Source of the DNA: Suillus spraguei
Taxonomy: Eukaryota; Basidiomycota; Agaricomycetes; Boletales; Suillaceae
Direction of reading: 5' to 3'
DNA: 64,000 nucleotides
Assembly (NCBI GenBank): GCA_016800925.1
Contig: JABCPU010000230.1
Coordinates: 1-64,000, forward strand
The notes under the pieces: generated by a model
Seen by the model: only the letters and a program-made list of their open reading frames with translations
Databases searched by the model: none
What the model was told of the DNA's origin: nothing
Made by a program: the position numbers and the translations under genes
Shown: in pieces, positions 1 to 10,837 of the stretch
How the letters are laid out: every line of letters begins with the position of its first letter
Numbering within the stretch: the stretch's first letter is position 1

Positions 1-822
1 TCGAGTCAAACTTATGTGTGAAAGAAGCGTCGTGGTCAGCAGTAAGTTGCCGCGGTCAGCGATGATGGCGCCAGAACTAACATCATGTGTAGTGGTGCTA
101 CCATGGTCAAGATATAGTCAGAAACAGTTGCATCGAGCGAGCAATGTCGAGCGATGATATCAGCAGTAGCGGTAAGGTTGCAAGCAGTGCAAAGAAACAG
201 TAAAGAAGTCCACTGTACTTTCAGCGGTAAAGTAGCAGTGTGTGAGAAGTTCAGTAAAATTAACAGTCAAGAGTCCAGTGGTATGCCAGCGGTAATGGAG
301 AACAAGCATGATAGATTAATGAGCAATAGGGAACTTTAAAGACTATGTCCACTACTGGGTAGATCCAGAGCTAGACAATAATCCTGACCTATAGTATGTG
401 CAATGGTGTAAAATCGGGTGCTGTATTGTGCGGGGTACGCGGTGCATATATCCTAATTTGTATGTACTCAGAATACTCTAGGCAAGATCAGTAGCGCTGG
501 AGTGTAGTAACCGCCATAAGTAAACATAGCGCGAGGTGCTGCGGCACGAGGCAACATGTAATAAGACTTGCTGTGGAATCAGTGATAAGGAACATAAAAC
601 AAACGACACACCAAATGGAGCTATGCGGATGCAGCAAGGACATGGGAGGACATTGGTATGTGGAACAAGGTGCAGCAGTCAGTACGGTGTGCGGTAAGCG
701 TGGGATGCTGCCAGTAATATGCTAAAGGGGTAAGACGGCCATGGACAAGTGGTAACTCCTGTAGATGTGAGACGAGTGTCAAAAGATGGGGTTTTAAGCC
801 CAGCACCAATATGTTCGTTACA
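1..822. repeat. Partial LTR, family A (truncated by window start)
   Basis: Positions 1-822 match the reverse complement of 29893-30714, including the join from plain sequence to the end at 812-822 (TGTTCGTTACA; the other copy ends TGTTCATTACA). The other copy is about 876 bp, so roughly 54 bp are missing to the left. A recurring GCGGTAA-like motif (near 171, 223 and 289) is typical of this family. It sits directly against an integrase reading frame, so it most likely inserted into that gene. Orientation and target duplication cannot be determined because one end is outside the window. Confidence 0.75.
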
Positions 823-1460
823 CCAGGAGGCCATCATGAAAAGTTGCAAGGGGATGAGTCCTGCTGGTACCAGACCGTTCATACTGTGTTTTGGGCCGAG
901 TGTGTTACCATTCATCATGACACTGGGCTATCGCCATATTTTATGGTCCACGGCATTGAGCCAATCTTTCCATTTGATCTCGCTGAAAGTACCTTTCTAG
1001 TAGACCTACTGGGTCAAGAGACATTCTCTACTACCGATCTCATCGCTTACCGCACACAACAGTTACAGAAGCGGCATCAGAGACAAAGTCACCAAGGCTA
1101 GGCTCAATTCAGTACGGCACTACTATCAAAGACTATAACTTTGCTCCAGGCATGTTAGTCTTAGTGCATAATTCCAAGATCGAGTACGAGCTGAGTCGAA
1201 AGACGAAGCCACAGTACCTCGGTCCAATAATAGTAGTGCGTCATACCAACGGCGGCTCATACTGGCTAGCTGAGCCAGATGGCAGCATATCCAAACTGCA
1301 TTATGCAGCGTTCCACTTGATCCCTTATCACCCATGTACCAATACTAAACTTTCAGTTACTAGTGTCACCGGTCTAGATGAAGAAGCATTGGACTCATTG
1401 GCAGGAGAAGATGATGATGAGCTGGCAGATGAAGACATTGGCTTCAGTGCCGACGCTTAA
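823..1460 (+). pseudogene. Gypsy integrase C-terminal fragment
   Basis: Translated pieces at 823-1101 and 1152-1460 carry the end of a Ty3/gypsy integrase: GLSPYFMVHGIEP (the segment after the catalytic core), then a C-terminal module containing YLGPIIVVRHTNGGSYWLAE and LHYAAFHLIPYH, and an acidic tail. The reading frame changes near 1080 and again near 1130, so it is broken. The N-terminal half is missing because LTR family A abuts it. The tail ends at 1460, and about 110 bp later the chromovirus at 1574 begins, so this older element was the target of that insertion. No function is expected. Confidence 0.8.
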
Positions 1461-1573
1461 CCCCACCTATCCCATACCGCTACTACCGACACTCATTATC
1501 ATACCGCCGCTCTTCAATACCATGCACTCCCAGAAAAACACAAAAAACACAAAAACAAATACCGCTTAGTACG

Positions 1574-2047
1574 TGTTACGAACTGGGGTGGTGTCACCAG
1601 CGACAGTGAAAAGACACAGCCGGTCTGCTGGGAGTTCTTACAATGTCCAAAAGAGGACAAGGTCAAAGTACAAGGAACATGTTCCGAGTACGATCAAGAG
1701 TTCGGCCTCGAAGACAAGTCTAAGAGGTTCTGCGAGAATAGAGACTAAGGCTAAGGAGTGCTTAGACTTAGAGACAATTCAAGACGACTTAGGTTGGAGA
1801 CCTAAGCGAAGGAGATTCCAGGTAAAACCCAGTAAGATTAAAGTAGGGAATCTACTACAAGTACACTGTGCTTAAATAGGCCAATATGTGTGCACAGACC
1901 AGGTAACTGTGAGAATGTAACTGCATATCCTAATAAGGAAGGCATGTATCGTACAAATGCGTTGAGCATATGAGTCAGAGTTATGTGACAAGATATACAA
2001 ACAAAGGAACAAATGGAAAATGAATAGGGGCACGTACAATTGTAACA
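1574..2047 (-). repeat. 3' LTR of element 1 (474 bp)
   Basis: Bounded by TGTTAC and GTAACA, perfect 6-bp inverted ends. It matches 8714-9127 throughout except for a 60-bp block (1861-1920) absent from the other LTR and three substitutions. It lies next to the polypurine tract, which makes it the 3' LTR for the minus-strand element. Confidence 0.95.
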
Positions 2048-2050
2048 TTA

Positions 2051-2060
2051 CCCCCTTTTT
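2051..2060 (-). other. Polypurine tract of element 1
   Basis: On the minus strand the run AAAAAGGGGG followed by TAA lies directly upstream of the 3' LTR. This is the expected position and composition of the plus-strand primer, and it fixes the element's orientation. Confidence 0.85.
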
Positions 2061-2079
2061 ACATGTAAAGTCACCGACT

Positions 2080-3567
2080 TTACTCATCTTGGTTCGCATA
2101 ATAAACAGGATCATCACTATAGTCATAGTCTTCATCAGCAACGGACCCACCCCTCATATACGCAGCTTCTTCAAGGCCGGCGCGTCGTTTAGAATCCCTC
2201 CTCTTTTCTGCTCGAATACGTTCATCGTCAAGCTGTTGCTCCCAAATGCGAAGTGCGTCATAGAATCCTTCGTCTTTCCAGGTTAACTCGAAGGGAGGAG
2301 GTCCGACTCGTCGAGGACAATAAATGGATAGGTGAGTAGGTGACCAATATCTGCAAACCTTGCACTGATATTCCGCACAATTCTTCTGACGATGTCCAAG
2401 CAGTCCACAGACGCGGCATTTCATATTTTCGTCAGGATTGGAATGAACTTTGCGTAGAGGTGACGGTGAGATGATAGGTTTGGGGCTAATGGATCTGGCA
2501 TGCTTCTTTCCCTTATTCCACTTCATACGCTTTAGGGCAAGGGTATTGTCGCTCCTAAGCTGCACTTGTTGGGCAGGAGTGAGAGTATACGCCGACGTGG
2601 GGAGGTCAGGAGTAGTTGCTCGTTCAGCAACCGCAAGAAGTTCGTTAGAGGAGGAGGGGGAGGTCATGCCGAAGTCTTTTACTAAGACCGGCGAAACAGG
2701 ATCCATTGGACCAAATGACGATGGGATAGACATTGGAGGATGTATATGAAGGTCACAAAGCCGCGGGCCGAGTGTTACCAACTCAGTGGCAGGGATCCCT
2801 AGTAATTTAGCGGCCTCACATTGTTCCTTTGTGCAAGGTTCATACAGCCATGCGGGATGGTCATGGGAAACTGTGACGGGTGGTAAAACCGATTATTCAA
2901 TAGGAGATGGGGTTCGTGGAGAGTCGAGGTCGGCTTGTGTTTGCTGTAAATTGGTGATGGCTTCTTCGACTAAATTTCTGGCCGCTCTAGTTTCAGCAAC
3001 TGATTGCTGGATGGTTTCGACAACCGTATTGGTGAGTTGTCCGATTTCTTGCACAGCAGTGCATAAGCCAGCAAAGGCGTCAAGACTAGAATACATGCGC
3101 GAAGAAGCAGGTGCTGGAATAGGAAGTGGTGTATCTTCCTGCGGAGAGGGAGGTCGAGCAACGCCTGCTCGGCATTCGGCAATGATGTGAATAGCTTCTT
3201 CAACATCACTCTTAAAAGAATTGGGAAGCAACAACATAGCGTAAGCACGAACACATTTTTGAAGATGAAGAAAACGGTGACGGAGTGTAATTTCTGTTGT
3301 GTCTTTGGCAATGGCTTCGATAAGGGCTGCAGTACGGATGATGTTGACAAGGAGCAGGGCAGGGAAAGCACCTCTTTCAGTGAGGATTCTTTCAATTTCG
3401 AGGGCGTGTCCCTCGCAGAGAATGGCAGCTTCAATGTAGGAGGTGTTGTTGATTTCAGCGGCAAGGGTTCCGTATTGTTCGGCTTCGGAGTCAGAATCAT
3501 TGGTGGCAGCGATGACGGGTGTGATATAAGCAGTGGGGAAAGACATTTCGAGGTGGTAGTTGATCAA
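2080..3567 (-). pseudogene. Chromovirus third ORF (ORF3), zinc-knuckle protein, one in-frame stop
   Basis: One reading frame of about 495 codons starts 32 nt after the pol stop and ends about 20 nt before the polypurine tract, the position where env lies in other retroelements. A single TAA at 2893-2895 splits it into 224 and 233 residue parts. The first half is mostly helical with Pro/Ser-rich tails. The second half has a conserved block (HPPMSIP then FGP), a zinc knuckle CRVCGLLGHRQKNC (C-X2-C-X4-H-X4-C) and a second Cys/His cluster CKVCRYWSPTHLSIYC, then a charged tail. No signal peptide or membrane span is visible, so it is not envelope-like. The same ORF recurs at 26889-28280. Function unknown; the knuckles suggest nucleic-acid binding. 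Confidence 0.8.
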
Positions 3568-3599
3568 GTGCTAGCGCGAGTTGATTGACTGAATGATAG

Positions 3600-6500
3600 T
3601 CAGAGGGCGTGTTGCTTCTTATAAGCATTCAAGATTCGAGCGGAGTTCTTCAGGTTCTTTTCTGGGAGCCACTCGTTATCTCCCGATGAATATCCTTTCC
3701 AAGAAACAAGATAGCGTCGGCGAGTGCCGGTTCCTTTGTGAGAAAGAATAGCTTCTATTTCATATTCTTCTTCTTCTTCGATGATATCAGGTGGTGGTTC
3801 AGGGAAATTCGGGCCGTGTACATCTGTTTCGCTATAGGACGATAAGACAGAAGCATGGAAGGTAGGATGGATCTTCCATTGCGGAGGGAGTTTAAGTGTG
3901 AACGTGATTGGCGATAAGACATCGATGATCGGGAAAGGTCCGTATCATTTCGGTGCTAGTTTCCTTGATGGGAGTTTGAGTCTAAGGTTAGCAGCGGATA
4001 GCCAAACCTTATCTCCGATCTTCCATGGGGTGTACTTATCTCCTCGGGATCGTTCGGCCATTGTCTGCATTGCAATGTTATGACAGGCGATTGCTTCCTC
4101 TCTTATCTTCTGCAGAGATCGTACTCGATCTTCTGCTGTGGGGACTGATGAATCAGGGATAAGGTGGGGAATAGCGCGTGGTTCGTATCCCATCATCAAA
4201 TAGAAGGGTGATGCATTCCTTGCATCATGTTTTCAGTGGTTATGGACGAATTCGGCGATTGGTAGGTGTTCTACCCAATCTTCCGGATTGTTGCGGCAAT
4301 AAATGCGTAGATACGTTTCAAGTTCTTGATTTAGCCTTTCAGTTTGGCCGTCAGTCTGTGGGTGATAAGCCGTAGACGGAGCGATGACGTAGTCGAGAAG
4401 TCGGGCAAGTTCCTTTGAAAAGCAAGATAGGAATTGCAGTCTTCGATCCGAGATGACTTTGTCATGAAGTCCGAATCGTCGGTAGACGTGTTTCAAAAAT
4501 AGTTTGGCAACTCCTTCAGAAGTGATGGTTTTCAAACAAGGGATAATAATTACCCCCTTCGTAAGGCCATGGTCTACCACGACCATGATACTGTCAAAGC
4601 CTCCAGAGACGGGAAGGTCAGTGATAAGATCGACAGAGACCTGAGAGAACGGGTGAACAGCCGACGAGGGAATAGGCGTGAGCGGGGGTCTAACAGGATG
4701 TGTATCTGCTTTCATTTGCTGACAAAGGGCGCAACCCTCAACGTATTTCCGAATATAAGAGCCCATTGCAGGCCACCAGGCTTCCCGTTTCACGAGTTCT
4801 TCAGTTTTAAATCTACCGGGATGTCCCGCGGTAGGGTGATCATGATACCGTTTCAGGATATCAGGACAATGTGCCGGCGGTATGTAGGCACGATTCTTAA
4901 AATAGAGGATGTTCTCCTCAATTTTCCAGTCAGAGAGTGCTGACTTCATAGGGGGAAGGCACACGCCATCGAGGGCGTCGGATGCTGTCTTAAAGATAGG
5001 GTCGTCAAGGGGGTCAGAGGATGACAACACATCCTTCAGGTCGGTGTCAATAAGACGAACAAATAGAGCGTCAGGGAGGAGGGTCTGGTCCTCGTTATCG
5101 TCTTTGCCAGAGTCGTGGTCAGGCTGGCGAGATAGTGCATCAGGTACTGCCAACTTAGTACCTGCAACGTGATGCAGTTCAATGTCATAGATAGACAAAA
5201 TCAGTTGCCAACGTGCTTGGCGACGGGTAAGCTTCTGTGCACTTCTAAAGTACAGAAGATTCTTGTGATCGGTGAATACTAGGACGGAATGTGGGTTTCC
5301 TTCGAGATAGTGACGCCATTCGTTTAATGCCCAGATTACGGCAAGGAGTTCCCGATCAAAGATCTGGTAATTGCGTTCTGTGGGGTTTAAGGACTGTGAG
5401 AGATATGCACATGGGTGATAAACACCATTCTCATCAGTTTGCAGGAGAACTCCTCCAGTTGCTATGAGCGAAGCATCGGTAGCAATGGCAAATTGCCGGG
5501 AAGGATCAGGGTTACGGAGTACCGGTTGGGATGTGAAGCGTCGTTTCAGTTCTTCGAAGGTGTCCATGCATTCAGTTGACCAATCAAAGGTCTTATCTTT
5601 CTTTGTTAAATCGATAAGAGGTCGGGCAATGTCAGAATAGTGGGAAATGAACGTGCGGTAGAAGTTGCAAAAACCGAGGAATGACCGAACATCTTTTACA
5701 GATTTCGGGAGTGGCCATTCAGAGATTCCTTTGGTCTTGGCGGTATCCATAGCAACTTGTCCGGGGCGAATTATCATTCCGAGGTATTCCACTTCTTCTG
5801 CATCGAAGGTGCATTTCTCTGGTTTCAAAAATAGATGTTCCTTTCGTATCTTCGTCAAAACCTGCCTTGTTCGTTCTCGGTGTTCTGTCATAGTTGTTGA
5901 AAGAATGAGAATATTGTCCATGTAGATAACCATCCATCCTTCATTGATTTCTTGTTGGAAGGTGCGATTCATATATGCTTGGAAAGTTGCTGGGGAATTG
6001 CAGAGACCAAAGAACATGATGTTTGGTTCGAAAAGTCCGAATTCCGTAGTGAAAGCAGCTTTCCAGCGATCATCGGGATGAATGCGAATGTTGTTATAGC
6101 CGGACCGGATATCCATTTTCGTGAAGAACTGTGCACCGTGAAGATGTGCAACCAAGGAAATAGGGAGTGGGAGCGGATAGGCGTTCTTGACTGTCCAATC
6201 ATTGATGTAGCGATAATCTTGACAGGGACGCAATTCTCCACTCTTCTTTCCCACAAAGAAGAAGCCACTGGCTTGGGGTGACTTCAATTCTGAGATGAAA
6301 CCTTTCGCAACATTTTCATCGATAAACATTTTGACGGCAGCGCGTTCTTTTTCTGATAGCGGGTAGACCTTAGACGTATGAGGGATGAAACCGGGTTTAG
6401 TATCAATCTGGTGATCAATACCAGGGCGTTCGGGGGGTAGTTTGTTCAATCCATCTTTAGCAAAGACATCTGCAAAGTCGTGCAAATAATCTGGGACCAA

Positions 6501-7702
6501 TTCTTCGAAGGATTTCTTTTTCTTTTCCTTCTCATCCGTGGCGAATTCCTGAGCTTTGTTACTGTATTTCGAAGGAGGAAGGGGAATTGTGGAGTAGTTG
6601 GGAAGTTGCTCAAGTTTGGAAGTTCCATCTCGTGTAAGAGGTGTATCCATGGAAACTTCCTCAATGATTCTCATGCTAACTCTGTCGGTATCATACTCCA
6701 CAAGGAACTCTCCTTCTCCAAGCTCGTAAGAGGAAATTTCTCGTACTTCTGGCGCATGCCAGACATCTTGTGTTGTGTTGAATTGGTCATCATCCTCTGT
6801 TGGGATCAACGAGGGCACGGGTTCTTCATCGGGAATGTCTTCGATTGAAACTGGAAGAGTTTTCGGGGGAACATAGAACTTGGATAATTTGGTACATTGG
6901 TGTCTCGTCCTAGGAGCTCTTCTTCAGCTTTTCTTTTTCCATGTTTCTGTTCTTCTATCGGTCGTTGCTCGATAGGTTCTTGTCCAACCCGTTGCTCGGG
7001 TTCAGTTTCATTCTTGCACTTTTCCGCGTGGGGAATTGGTGACACTGGTCGCGGCAGGTGTACACATGGGGTGGGGTCTATAGTACATGGCATTCGTACT
7101 TCAGGTTCCGGGTCCTTAGGAACATCAATAGGAGAAGCGACGAAGGGTTTCGGAAGTCGGGAATATTGCCATTTGGCATGATAATTGAAGAGTCGAGGCA
7201 ACCCATTCTTCTTCCGATCCGTATCTAGGTCGATTTCAATTTCATCTGATTTCTCCGTCCGCGGGAGAACAAGTGTTTCAGCAGCCCAATCTATGGTTGG
7301 GTTCATTGCTCGTAACCATGGCATTCCAAGGAGGATTTGATCTCTCCTTCCTAATTTGGTGATATTGAATTTTCCGTACATGGTTCGTTCGTCAATCTTG
7401 ACCACTAGAACACAATAGTGTGTGATCGGTCCTCCTTTCATAAGGGTTCCATCTGCTGTTGTAACTCGAAACGGTGTTTTGAGTTTTCGTCGTGTGATTT
7501 GATGGAGTTTCACAAACTCCTCAGATATGAATGTCCCTGCTGCTCCTGAATCAATAACAGCGGTGGTGTCGACGGATTTTAAGCGAGTACGCGAGTAGAG
7601 GGTGATAGGGACACGAAGTTCTTTTCTTTCACCTACAGCGCGTACAAGTCTTAGTATTACATTGGGAGAAACATACGTCGAGTCTTTGTTTCTCCAAGTC
7701 AA
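3600..7702 (-). pseudogene. pol: Chromovirus pol: protease, RT, RNase H, integrase, chromodomain
   Basis: Protease (6806-7702) has the aspartyl motif DSGAAGTF and a following ILLG. Reverse transcriptase follows, with FFVGKKSGELRPCQDYR, the YMDN form of the catalytic YxDD box and the FLGFCNFYR thumb motif. RNase H has FAIATDAS; integrase has a zinc-binding H2C2 region, DLITDLPVSGG and AYHPQTDGQTERLNQ. After the integrase comes a chromodomain (about 3610-3770: YLVSWKGY, EWLPEKNL). A one-base frame change separates protease and RT near 6880. TGA codons interrupt at 4233-4235 and at 3945-3947, the latter where neighbours suggest Arg (K-TGA-YGPF). The chromodomain is thought to direct integration into heterochromatin in this group. 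Confidence 0.9.
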
Positions 7703-8531
7703 AAATCCTCAACAATCCGTCTCACGGTTTCTTCATCGTCTTCTTCCTTAACTTCGGTTTGTCGAAGTGGAGTCTTCTTCTTTCTGTCAGGACAATTATG
7801 AATGTGGTGTCCTGTCTTCTTGCATCCGAAGCATTGTCCTTTCTTCATGCATTCAGATCTCTCCATATCGGAGATTCGATCTACAACCATTGCATTGGAA
7901 TCACGGTTCGGAATATACCGTGCATTCCCATAGTTCTTCTTCTTCTGTTGTGGAGCATGATGTGTCCTCATGGCTTGAAGCCGATGATGGGCATTGTCAA
8001 TAGCAACGCATTGCAGCACAACTTCTCTGAATATTTCGGAGACATCTCCTGTTGCGAAAAGCTTTGTGAGGATACCCCAATTAAGGCCGTCTTGGAAGAA
8101 CTGGATCTTCGTTGCATTGTTGGTGATCTGAGCCTTGGCTGCAAGTGCCTCAAAGTCAGCGACATAGGTGTGGAGATCTCCAGTTCCTTGTTTGAGATCT
8201 CGGAGTTTCATGAGCGCGGTTCCTTTGGTATCCACTGGTTCGAAGGCTTCTTTGAAGCTCTTCATAAAATCCACCATTGTCCCATAACCAACTTTTGTCC
8301 GGAGGTGTCGGTTGATTGGGCATGTTCTAAGAATTGTTCTTTCCATGACTTGGCATTCTTTTCGGTCATGAAGGATGTTATGAAAATGATCTTCTGTTTG
8401 TCGGTGGTATAAAGCTTTTCGTTGATGTCAAAGTGCAAGTTGCATGACTGGATAAACTCGCGAGAGTTATCACGATCTCCATCAAAACCGTTTGGTTGAC
8501 CGATCTTGTATTCAAATTCTTTGGTCGACAT
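7699..8531 (-). pseudogene. gag: Chromovirus gag (capsid/nucleocapsid), frameshifted
   Basis: Begins at 8531 (MSTKEFEYKI) with a capsid-like region, then a frame change near 8290 (one base appears missing around KLVMGQW) and continues from 8346 with FMKSFKEAFEP, LHTYVADFEALAAKA and a C-terminal zinc knuckle CFGCKKTGHHIHNC (C-X2-C-X4-H-X4-C). It overlaps the protease frame by a few bases at 7699-7702, as expected if pol is expressed by frameshifting. The upstream leader to the LTR is about 180 nt and carries the self-complementary primer site. Gag would form the particle that packages element RNA; this copy cannot make a full-length protein. Confidence 0.85.
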
Positions 8532-8702
8532 GTTTGATGATTCGTCTTGGTGAGTTATACTTTCTCGGTGCCTACACGCACTGTCTTGCTGTCTGTTAGG
8601 GCTTGTCTTCTGTCAGAGGGCTTCTCTTGACAATCTGCTCAGCATACGCGTACGCTAGTTCAGGGTTCAGGGTCGAAGACTGGATAGTCGACGATCAGGT
8701 AG

Positions 8703-8713
8703 ACTTTAATCTT
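8703..8713 (-). other. Primer-binding site, self-priming type (element 1)
   Basis: The first 11 minus-strand nucleotides after the 5' LTR are AAGATTAAAGT. Their exact reverse complement, ACTTTAATCTT, lies inside the same LTR at 8974-8984, 143 nt from its 5' end. This is the arrangement of the Tf1/sushi chromovirus group, where the first 11 nt of the RNA fold back onto the primer site. I did not see a match to a tRNA 3' end. Confidence 0.8.
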
Positions 8714-9127
8714 TGTTACGAACTGGGGTGGTGTCACCAGCGACAGTGAAAAGACACAGCCGGTCTGCTGGGAGTTCTTACAATGTCCAAAAGAGGACAA
8801 GGTCAAAGTACAAGGAACACGTTCCGAGTACGATCAAGAGTTCGGCCTCGAAGACAAGTCTAAGAGGTTCTGCGAGAATAGAGACTAAGGCTAAGGAGTG
8901 CTTAGACTTAGAGACGATTCAAGACGACTTAGGTTGGAGACCTAAGCGAAGGAGATTCCAGGTAAAACCCAGTAAGATTAAAGTAGGGAATCTACTACAA
9001 CTGCATATCCTAATAAGGAAGGCATGTATCGTACAAATGCGTTGAGCATATGAGTCAGAGTTATGTGACAAGATATACAAACAAAGGAACAAATGGAAAA
9101 TGAATAGGGGCACATACAATTGTAACA
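8714..9127 (-). repeat. 5' LTR of element 1 (414 bp)
   Basis: Same TGTTAC/GTAACA ends as 1574-2047. It lacks the 60-bp block found at 1861-1920 of the other LTR. Transcription would run leftward; the predicted RNA start is at 8984, where the self-primer sequence begins. Confidence 0.93.
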
Positions 9128-9677
9128 GTATGATAGTCTCAGTTTTACCCCAGGTTTCATCCAGTGTCTCAGTTTCTCTTATCAAAGTTTCTGCTCCCTA
9201 GACCTCACTTACCTATGCTATGCGCTGACAGCGCATAGACTCTTATATCAAAGATAATACCGCAACGGACTGCAAAGAATGGACTAATACCACGCACTGA
9301 TCATTACCATACATATTTCCTTCTACCGCGGAGGCAGTGCGCCATGCACATTTGACAGAACCAAGGACATCACGCATGCAGCGGTATCACGCAGGAATAG
9401 AAGAAGGAAGTGCAACAATGAAGACAAGACGAGCAGCAACTCGCAATTTTGGCTGTACTTTCACTCTAGTCTCATCTTACGCGTGCGCTCATTTACCTTT
9501 ACTATATCACACAGGCACTCAATGGACTAGTACTGGAATTTGGATATGGACATGGGACATTTGAACAGGACCACCGACTCACTTTCCTTACCGGCGGTAA
9601 AACCACAGGAGAAAGACTCGTATGCACACGCAACAGTATACAAGCATATGGTACGAATGAAGAGAGATGCTAAGTAC
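9128..9677. other. Non-coding gap with one short palindrome
   Basis: No gene recognised. A perfect 9-bp stem with 3-nt loop lies at 9218-9238 (CTATGCGCT gac AGCGCATAG). The region probably continues the older gypsy element interrupted at 1574, but I could not find its LTR. Confidence 0.4.
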
Positions 9678-10837
9678 TCAGTCACCGCGTGCTTTCTTGA
9701 TATGGTCCAGATAGCCATGAAGATACTTCATGCTGGCGGCCATCTCTTTCATCAGGCCTTGCATCTGCACGTACCACACATCCAGCTTCCGCATCTCAGC
9801 ATCAGCCAAGAAGAACAGATCAGGAACAGCATGCAGCTCATCCAGCTGTCGCTGGAATTCCGCTTCATCCTCCACGTCAGAGTCCTCAGCGACTTGCCTA
9901 GCGACTTCTCCCATATCCATCTCCTCCCCTTCTGTCAGCTCTATTGCCGCTTCAGGCAGACCGCCAGCAGTAACTTCACCACCAGCCTTACCACTACCGC
10001 TATCGCCGGTGGTAGGTGGCGTCTTTGCCACAGACTTGGCCTTACACTCTACAAACAAGTTAACAAGGTTAGAAGTTAGACATGTGCAGAACTTACTACT
10101 GAAGTATCTGGATTGGATGCAGCCAGTCTTCAGCTTGCAGCATGGCCAACAGCTATACCCATGCTCGCTGGAGCAGAGAATCTTCTGACGAGCGCAGTGC
10201 TCACATGGCTTTGAGTACATGATGTCGCCAGGTCTCCTACCAATCCTGGGGTGCAGCTTTGGACGCTAGAAATAGCGCATAAGTAAAGGCAAGTGAAAGA
10301 GAGATAGCAAGAACTTACTGAAGTACCCTCAGTTGATGCTAAAGGCGCCTCAGTGCCATCCGCATCACCGCCGGTAACCTTCTTCATTGGCACATCTACC
10401 ACAGCAACTTCCTTCTTCTTGCCCTTCTCGTCAGTGGCGGCAGCTAACTTCTCTTGCTCACGCTTACTCTTTGCAGCAAGTAAAGCTGCGCGAACCTGCT
10501 CAGTCCACTGATCGTACACCTTGCTGGCTTCTAGTCCCACAATGTTCTCCACCAGCAGCAAGACCAACACCAGGCTATATGTCTTCCCATCCAAACAACA
10601 CTTCGCCATCGCGCCCTATACCATAGAAATGAGTAAAGACACAGAACACCGCCAATAGTTGCTTACCGTAGCAAGAGTCCACTCGTTCATCCACTGCTTC
10701 TTCTCAGCGGCTAAGTCCTCATGGTCCTCAGGGACACACTTGGTCAGTGCTTCGACCTTAGTGCAGATTGCGGCAAACTTCTCAACCAAGGCAACAGCAT
10801 CAGGGCAAAGGTTGGAACCAAGGTCAAAGAGAGACAT
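9678..10837 (-). CDS. Cys-rich protein of unknown function, four exons
   Basis: Splice sites give exons 10837-10667, 10615-10319, 10265-10097 and 10048-9678 with GT-AG introns of about 48-53 bp. All phases agree and yield an uninterrupted 335-residue protein. Exon 1 is helical and acidic. Exon 3 has a six-cysteine cluster, C-X2-C-X6-C-X8-C-X2-C-X6-C (PCEHCARQKILC to CWPCCKLKTGC), reminiscent of but not matching the Zn2Cys6 transcription-factor spacing. Exon 4 has an acidic stretch and a C-terminal helix. Such Cys-cluster proteins are common among repeats of mushroom genomes, and this one lies between two gypsy elements. It may be a host gene or a passenger of a mobile element; I assign no function. 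Confidence 0.7.

Larger units (their letters stand above)
1574..9127 (-). mobile_element. Ty3/gypsy chromovirus, complete with both LTRs (element 1)
   Basis: The 7.55-kb element reads on the minus strand: 5' LTR 8714-9127, 11-nt primer site 8703-8713, gag, protease-RT-RNaseH-integrase-chromodomain, a third ORF, polypurine tract 2051-2060, 3' LTR 1574-2047. Flanks are GTACG (1569-1573) and GTATG (9128-9132), a 5-bp target duplication with one change. Gag and pol carry frameshifts and in-frame stops, so this copy is not autonomous. The two LTRs differ at only three aligned positions plus a 60-bp length difference, so the insertion is fairly recent. It landed 3' of an older integrase pseudogene. 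Confidence 0.93.

Noticed and set aside
2080..3567. ORF3 as a retroviral envelope gene
   Set aside because: No signal peptide, membrane span or cleavage site; zinc knuckles point to nucleic-acid binding.
9678..10265. Cys cluster as a Zn2Cys6 transcription factor
   Set aside because: Spacing C-X2-C-X6-C-X8-C-X2-C-X6-C lacks the basic residues and linker typical of that family; left as unknown.
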